Shown piece by piece: positions 54,301-58,229 of a stretch of 58,229 nucleotides of DNA (positions are counted from its first letter, which is position 1; each line of letters opens with the position of its first letter). The notes under the pieces were generated by a model. It was not told the origin of the DNA, did no database searches, and was given only the letters and a program-made list of their open reading frames with translations. The DNA comes from Flavobacterium sp. BFFFF2 (GTDB lineage: Bacteria; Bacteroidota; Bacteroidia; Flavobacteriales; Flavobacteriaceae): NCBI GenBank assembly GCA_002256385.1, contig NKJD01000020.1, positions 1 through 58,229 on the forward strand. Direction: 5' to 3'. Both the position numbers and the translations under genes were made by a program.

Positions 54301-54699
54301 CAAGCCCAGCAAATTATGCAAATTTATCAAGAGCAGCAACAACTGCGGGAATCTTTGCAAAATGAATTGAATAAAAAAGGTCTTTCTGGCGCAGGTCAAC
54401 TGGCGTTGGATGAAATGAAGCAGTTAGAAAAGCAGCTGCTTAATAAGGGTTTTTCTAACGAGATTCTGCAGAAGACACTTAAGATTAATTATGAATTATT
54501 AAAGCTTGAAAAGGCTGTTCAAGAGCAAGGCCAGGATACCAAGCGGAAGTCAGAAACAAGCACAAACCAATTTTCACCGAATTCAACTGTTCTGCCAGCG
54601 TCTATAAAAGATTATATGCAGTCTACGGAGATTTTAAACCGCCAAAGTTTACCTTTGCGCCCTGATTTAAACCAACGAGTTAAAGTATATTTTAAATAG
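51370..54699 (+). CDS. DUF4175 family membrane protein with long coiled coil
   Basis: The protein has about 1109 residues, with two membrane helices near the N-terminus and one near residue 155, then beta-rich domains (about 190-490). A very long Gln/Glu/Lys-rich coiled coil runs from about 500 to 780. A helical part and a Gly/Pro/Lys/Gln-rich low-complexity segment (about 890-970) follow, then a final helical part. This matches the DUF4175 family of Bacteroidota, often next to ybeY and mnmG, as here. Function is unknown. I took the ATG at 51370; TTG 51316 or ATG 51319 would add 17-18 residues. Two bases separate it from ybeY. Confidence 0.8.
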   Translation: MVNTKSILHLKLESFIRKYYQNELLKGTLFFVGLGLLYLILTVFVEYFLWLHAAGRTILFWIFIVFELLLLVRFVLFPIFKLFKLQNGISLETASEIIGAHFSEVGDKLTNYLQLSQQSNQSDLLMASIVQKEQLLNPIPFVNAVDFKANRRYIPLALIPILLFLFFYTSGNNSLFYQPLQRLVQHQKEFKKPADFQFVIDSNPLQTRAGADFQLSIHTEGKVLPEKVSLVVGDQTFFMESDENGHFNHTFLNPDQNISFYLESNNIKSATYSLNIQPVPTIESFQLQVVYPSYTHQKPKVFSGTGNALVPEGSKLLWTLDTQSTQEVLFTDAMKKWPFIKSADHFSFSRQVFDSFQYSLVTSNASLKNYERLNYHISVLKDQYPVISVQKAPDSLRLNKQYIIGKLSDDYGLHHLKVCYYPNDDTGKLKTYLLPVKSDVVDQFVFSFPGSLPVEQGVTYSFYFEVFDNDAIHHYKSTRSEVFSNRISTESEIQQQMLQEQNSSMQQLSKTLQTQQKELKELDKLQQINKEKETLGYKDKQRISEFVKKQEQQQDLMKNFADKMKENLEKFQPNSADPEKKSLENRLEQTKKDLDKNQRLLDEINKLNEQISKEELLEKMDQFKQSTTNQSKSLEQLLELTKKYYVEKKMEKIATDLDKLAKKQDELPDNQEDNKKENQEELNKEFSDIEKQLEDLQKQNESLKTPLDLPKTESEQKSIEKEQEQAKENLAKENKAQAKKNQKNAAKKIKEMSKGMQQQMEANEKEQLDEDTKAMRQILDNLLAFSFSQEDLLKQFKSSRRITPGFNKMLKTQQDLRIQFKHIDDSIFAMSLRNPFIAETITKEIGDVHYNLDKSIETLTEANIPKGSSHQQFTITSSNKLADFLADALNSMQNQMKMSGQGKGSPKKGKGQSGEMQLPDIIKKQGQLADKMKKGSKPGDKPGEQNPGQQPGQSSKPGQKGSQGKPSSTGEGSDGEGQAQQIMQIYQEQQQLRESLQNELNKKGLSGAGQLALDEMKQLEKQLLNKGFSNEILQKTLKINYELLKLEKAVQEQGQDTKRKSETSTNQFSPNSTVLPASIKDYMQSTEILNRQSLPLRPDLNQRVKVYFK

Positions 54700-54701
54700 A
54701 T

Positions 54702-55127
54702 ATGATTATTTATAACTACGAAACAGATTTCAAATTACCGTTTGAGGAAGCATTGTATTCAACATGGATTGGCGAGGTGGTTTGTTCAGAAGGTAAAACG
54801 GAAGGTGAAATTAGTTATGTGTTTTGTGACGATGAATTTTTACTTAACATCAACCAAACCTATTTAGATCATGATACGTTTACTGATATTATTACGTTTG
54901 ATTACTGTGTAGGTGATGAACTGAATAGCGATATTTTCATATCAATACCAAGAGTTGAGGAAAACGCAACGCTTTTCAATACTGATTTTCATAATGAATT
55001 ATTACGTGTGATGGTTCATGGTGTCTTACACCTTTGTGGTTACAAAGATAAAAGTGAACAAGAGGAGGTTAGAATGCGGCAATTAGAAAATGATAAAATA
55101 CAATTGTTCCACGTGAAACAATCTTAA
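54702..55127 (+). CDS. ybeY: Endoribonuclease YbeY (rRNA maturation factor)
   Basis: YbeY is a zinc-dependent endoribonuclease for 16S rRNA 3' maturation and ribosome quality control. The 141-residue protein has TDIITFDY, SDIFISIPRV and the metal motif HGVLHLCGYKD. The usual third ligand in HGxLHLxGYDH is His, here the tenth position is Asp. It sits two bases after the DUF4175 gene. A parS-like site lies inside its last codons. Confidence 0.92.
   Translation: MIIYNYETDFKLPFEEALYSTWIGEVVCSEGKTEGEISYVFCDDEFLLNINQTYLDHDTFTDIITFDYCVGDELNSDIFISIPRVEENATLFNTDFHNELLRVMVHGVLHLCGYKDKSEQEEVRMRQLENDKIQLFHVKQS
55105..55120. promoter_or_regulatory. parS-like site 1 (inside ybeY 3' end)
   Basis: TGTTCCACGTGAAACA differs at one base from the parS consensus TGTTTCACGTGAAACA, the binding site of ParB. 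It lies inside the final codons of ybeY (LFHVKQS). Confidence 0.8.
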
Positions 55128-55137
55128 AAACGCTTAT

Positions 55138-55153
55138 CGTTCCACGTGGAACA
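55138..55153. promoter_or_regulatory. parS-like site 2 (between ybeY and mnmG)
   Basis: GTTCCACGTGGAAC (55139-55152) is a perfect 14-base palindrome. With flanks CGTTCCACGTGGAACA it keeps the central CCACGTGG form of parS with symmetric changes from the consensus. Confidence 0.7.
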
Positions 55154-55165
55154 AATTTTAAATTT

Positions 55166-57037
55166 ATGTTTCAAAATAAATATGATGTCATTGTAGTTGG
55201 GGCGGGTCACGCTGGTTGTGAGGCCGCCGCCGCCGCTGCTAACATGGGTTGTAAAACATTGTTGGTTACGATGAATTTACAGACGATCGCTCAGATGTCT
55301 TGTAATCCTGCTGTTGGTGGGATCGCAAAAGGTCAGATTGTGCGTGAAATTGATGCTTTAGGTGGTTTTACTGGGATTGTTTCGGATCGAACCGCTATAC
55401 AGTTTAAAATGCTTAACAAATCAAAGGGCCCAGCGATGTGGTCGCCGCGGGTGCAAAGTGACCGGATGCGCTTTTCGGAAGAATGGCGTTTAATACTTGA
55501 ACAAATACCCAATGTCGATTTTTATCAGGACATGATTCGTGATTTAATTGTTGAAGGAGAGCATGTATCGGGTGTGGTTACGTCGTTAGGTTTAAATATT
55601 TATGGATCAACAGTAGTGCTAACTAATGGCACTTTTTTAAATGGTTTGATTCATATTGGTGAAAAACAATTTGGTGGCGGACGAGCTGGTGAAAGTGCTT
55701 CTTTTGGTATTACCGAAACATTGGTTCGTTTGGGTTTTCAATCGGGTCGTATGAAAACGGGCACTCCTCCTCGTGTTGATGGTCGTTCCTTAGATTATTC
55801 CAAAATGAAAGTGGAGGCTGGTGATGCCAATCCTTCAAAATTCTCCTATTCTAATATTACTTCTCCCCTCACCCATCAACGTGATTGTCACATGACCTAC
55901 ACGTCTAATGAAGTTCATAATTTATTACGTGAGGGCTTTGATCGTTCACCCATGTTTAATGGACGGATTCAGAGTTTGGGTCCAAGATATTGTCCTTCAA
56001 TTGAGGATAAAATTAATCGTTTTGCTGATAAAGATAGACATCAACTTTTTGTAGAGCCCGAAGGTTGGAATACCGTTGAAGTGTATGTAAATGGGTTTTC
56101 TACCTCATTACCTGAGGACGTTCAATTCAAAGCGTTATCTGCTGTTGCTGGTTTCGAAAAAGTTAAGTTTTTCAGGCCTGGTTATGCTATTGAATATGAT
56201 TACTTCCCTCCTACTCAATTAAAGCACACGCTTGAAACCAAGATTTTAAAAGGCTTGTTTTTTGCAGGTCAAATTAATGGAACAACTGGTTATGAAGAAG
56301 CAGCTTCGCAGGGATTAATGGCAGGAATAAACGCTGCTTTAAAAGTACTTGAAAAAGATCCGTTAATTTTAAAAAGGGACGAAGCTTATATTGGTGTCCT
56401 TATAGATGATTTAATTACGAAGGGAACAGAAGAGCCTTATCGAATGTTTACTTCGCGAGCCGAATTTAGGACCTTACTTCGACAAGATAATGCCGATTTT
56501 AGATTAACTCCGAAAGGATATGAAATTGGTTTAGCTTCAGAAGCTCGTTTGAGAAGAATGGAGGAAAAACTCGAGAAAAGTGAACAGATGGTGCAATTTT
56601 TTAAAAACACCAGTTTATCGCCAGAAGAAGCAAACCCAGTTTTGGAGCAGAAGGAAAGTTCTTTAATGACACAATCCGATAAGATGTTTAAAGTATTCTC
56701 TAGGCCTCAAATTGATTTGTCTGATATTCGTGGATTTTTAAAAGTTCAGGAATATATTAACGAGAAGCATTTAGATGAAGAAATAATTGAACAAGCTGAA
56801 ATCCAAGTAAAGTATGCTGGTTATATTGAAAAGGAAAGGCTTAATGCGGAAAAGTTAACTCGTTTAGAAGACGTTCGTATTCCTGAGAATTTTGATTACA
56901 GTAAAATTAAGTCGATGTCAATTGAAGCCAAACAAAAATTGAATGCTTTGAAACCGGTTTCAATTTCTCAAGCATCGAGAATCAGCGGTGTTTCGCCAAG
57001 TGATATTTCTGTATTGCTAATATATATGGGACGTTAA
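55166..57037 (+). CDS. mnmG: tRNA uridine 5-carboxymethylaminomethyl modification enzyme MnmG
   Basis: This FAD enzyme works with MnmE to modify the wobble uridine of tRNAs. The 623-residue protein has the FAD loop VVGAGHAGCEAA, CNPAVGGIAKGQIVREIDALGG, KTGTPPRVDGRSLDYS, FAGQINGTTGYEEAASQG and a C-terminal helical domain. In many bacteria mnmG (gidA) lies close to the replication origin. Here it is bracketed by parS-like sites: two within 65 bases upstream and a perfect one immediately after its stop. Confidence 0.96.
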   Translation: MFQNKYDVIVVGAGHAGCEAAAAAANMGCKTLLVTMNLQTIAQMSCNPAVGGIAKGQIVREIDALGGFTGIVSDRTAIQFKMLNKSKGPAMWSPRVQSDRMRFSEEWRLILEQIPNVDFYQDMIRDLIVEGEHVSGVVTSLGLNIYGSTVVLTNGTFLNGLIHIGEKQFGGGRAGESASFGITETLVRLGFQSGRMKTGTPPRVDGRSLDYSKMKVEAGDANPSKFSYSNITSPLTHQRDCHMTYTSNEVHNLLREGFDRSPMFNGRIQSLGPRYCPSIEDKINRFADKDRHQLFVEPEGWNTVEVYVNGFSTSLPEDVQFKALSAVAGFEKVKFFRPGYAIEYDYFPPTQLKHTLETKILKGLFFAGQINGTTGYEEAASQGLMAGINAALKVLEKDPLILKRDEAYIGVLIDDLITKGTEEPYRMFTSRAEFRTLLRQDNADFRLTPKGYEIGLASEARLRRMEEKLEKSEQMVQFFKNTSLSPEEANPVLEQKESSLMTQSDKMFKVFSRPQIDLSDIRGFLKVQEYINEKHLDEEIIEQAEIQVKYAGYIEKERLNAEKLTRLEDVRIPENFDYSKIKSMSIEAKQKLNALKPVSISQASRISGVSPSDISVLLIYMGR

Positions 57038-57053
57038 TGTTTCACGTGAAACA
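57038..57053. promoter_or_regulatory. parS site 3 (perfect consensus, after mnmG)
   Basis: TGTTTCACGTGAAACA matches the 16-base parS consensus exactly and begins at the base after the mnmG stop codon. Confidence 0.9.
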
Positions 57054-57177
57054 AGCTACGTGATCCCCAGTAAAGTCTGGTTTTTTTAAAATTAGTTACA
57101 ACGAGTTGAGCAACTCATAATTCGTTTTGTTTATATAAAAATCAGTGAATTCCATTTTTAACGATGATATAATTAGA

Positions 57178-58023
57178 ATGAAAACACCTTTTCTTGAATC
57201 GGTAAATGACTTTTCGGTAAGTCATGAAAAGTTTAGTTTAGAGTGGAATCAACAACAAGATATGTTGATTACAGTTCCTCAGCCTTCTTCAGACACCCTC
57301 TCTTCTTATTATCAATCAGAAGATTATATTTCGCATACAGATCACGCCAGAACACTTATTGAAAAGCTGTATCAATTTGTGAAGCGTTATACACTAAAAC
57401 AAAAGGCTAAATTATTAGTAAACAATAATATTAGGGGAACTGTTTTGGATGTTGGCGCAGGAACAGGAGATTTTTTGAATGTGATAAATCAATTTGGTTT
57501 TCAAGGAATTGGATTTGAGCCAGGTGAAAAACCTAGAAATAAAGCCATTGAAAAAGGAATTCATTTAATTGATGATTTACAAGTTATCGAAAAAGATTCG
57601 GTAGATGCCATTACACTTTGGCATGTACTGGAGCACATTCCAGATTATGAAGATCAGCTAAAGGTTTTTCAAGCTATTCTTAAGCCTGGCGGTTTTTTAA
57701 TCATTGCAGTGCCAAATTTTAAATCATTTGATGCACAACATTATAAGCAATATTGGGCAGCGTACGATGTGCCAAGACATTTGTGGCATTTTTCGGAACC
57801 ATCCATAAAACGATTGGCTAGAGAAAATGGACTGATGTGGGAATCAACAAAACCTATGTGGTTTGATAGTTTTTACGTTTCCATGTTGTCTGAAAAGTAT
57901 CAATCAGGAAGTGGCAATGTTATTAAAGCCTTTTTTGTAGGTTTATTCTCTAATATTAAAGCTTTGTTTAGTTCTGAGTATTCTTCTAAAATATACTTAT
58001 TAAAGAAACCAGAACTTCAATAG
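57178..58023 (+). CDS. Class I SAM-dependent methyltransferase
   Basis: This 281-residue methyltransferase has motif I VLDVGAGTGDFL, then GFEPGEK, the SVDAITLWHVLEHIPD segment and LKPGGFLIIAVPN, the Methyltransf_11/23 pattern. The HLWHFSEPSIKRL region often occurs in enzymes acting on lipids or sugars near cell-envelope clusters. The acceptor is unknown. I chose the ATG at 57178; a GTG 33 bases earlier is possible. It is the last complete gene. Confidence 0.85.
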   Translation: MKTPFLESVNDFSVSHEKFSLEWNQQQDMLITVPQPSSDTLSSYYQSEDYISHTDHARTLIEKLYQFVKRYTLKQKAKLLVNNNIRGTVLDVGAGTGDFLNVINQFGFQGIGFEPGEKPRNKAIEKGIHLIDDLQVIEKDSVDAITLWHVLEHIPDYEDQLKVFQAILKPGGFLIIAVPNFKSFDAQHYKQYWAAYDVPRHLWHFSEPSIKRLARENGLMWESTKPMWFDSFYVSMLSEKYQSGSGNVIKAFFVGLFSNIKALFSSEYSSKIYLLKKPELQ

Positions 58024-58120
58024 GGTACGTTTTAAAAGATTTTATACTCTAACAGGATCATTTCTTTTAGAATAGTTTTAGTCTCTTAAAACAATGTCTA
58101 TGTAGGGTCTGCTGAAAAAC

Positions 58121-58229
58121 TCAAGCAACATTTAATTGATTGATGAATGCTTCTTTGCTGAGATATTTTCCGCTGTTTAGTTCTAGGTTAGCTTTTATAA
58201 AAACTGATTTTAGTTGTTTGATCATAAAT
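58121..58229 (-). other. Partial gene at the window edge, possible IS end
   Basis: The minus strand reads MIKQLKSVFIKANLELNSGK...FINQLNVA and a stop at 58121, cut by the window end. Next to it on the plus strand, GGGTCTGCTGAAAAACTC (58105-58122) looks like the terminal repeat of an insertion sequence, so this may be the last part of a transposase or a truncated element. The other end is outside the window, so this is uncertain. The stretch 58024-58104 shows nothing else. Confidence 0.3.

Overview
The window looks like a chromosomal segment of a member of the Flavobacteriia (Bacteroidota). The evidence is the gliding lipoprotein gene gldH, two large secreted proteins with type IX secretion (T9SS) C-terminal sorting domains, a DUF3810 protein, a ricT-gldH-PBP1 cluster, a DUF4175 protein-ybeY-mnmG cluster, and TAnnTTTG -7 boxes upstream of several genes. 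Most genes are ordinary housekeeping genes. Gene-poor stretches between them hold repeats and broken genes.

Region by region. 0-4.8 kb: left edge in repeat DNA, then DUF3810, asd and nadD, then a decayed zone with a GC-rich palindromic repeat, a heptamer tandem repeat, an array of small hairpins, an RHS-protein remnant and a lipoprotein gene broken by one stop codon. 4.8-17 kb: sterol-desaturase-family enzyme, lspA, a T9SS metalloprotease, a HAD hydrolase, the ricT-gldH-PBP1 run, a GNAT enzyme, an OmpA-type lipoprotein and xth. 17-21 kb: an accessory zone with a mechanosensitive channel, a HigBA-like toxin-antitoxin pair and a conserved hypothetical gene interrupted by a MITE-like palindromic element. 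21-30 kb: tRNA-Ala, a lipid-related run (plsC, acyl-ACP desaturase), an HD hydrolase and a 6-kb segment with a giant T9SS surface protein, flanked by two copies of the HD gene's 3' end. 30-43 kb: mscL, gpsA, feoAB, a cyclase, hemW, a type II restriction-modification pair, tex, a CDF exporter, rpiB and a YdeI-like protein. 43.2-43.8 kb: an AT-rich 616-bp gap full of TTGTTAACAA-type palindromes where gene direction switches from mainly minus to mainly plus. 43.8-58 kb: rnr, a LysE-type exporter, tRNA-Cys, folB, glnS, gltX, the DUF4175 protein, ybeY, mnmG and a methyltransferase.

The most interesting signals are not protein families. (1) Three parS-like centromere sites lie within 2 kb around mnmG. 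With the AT-rich palindromic gap 11 kb upstream and the change in gene direction, they suggest an origin-proximal region. (2) A family of short structured elements shares a TAGCGCTGCTA core. One copy, with about 20-bp terminal inverted repeats, sits inside a conserved gene, and removing it with a 2-bp duplication restores the reading frame. (3) An array of seven small hairpins has stems that differ in sequence yet keep pairing, with two stereotyped loops and a repeated 12-base linker.
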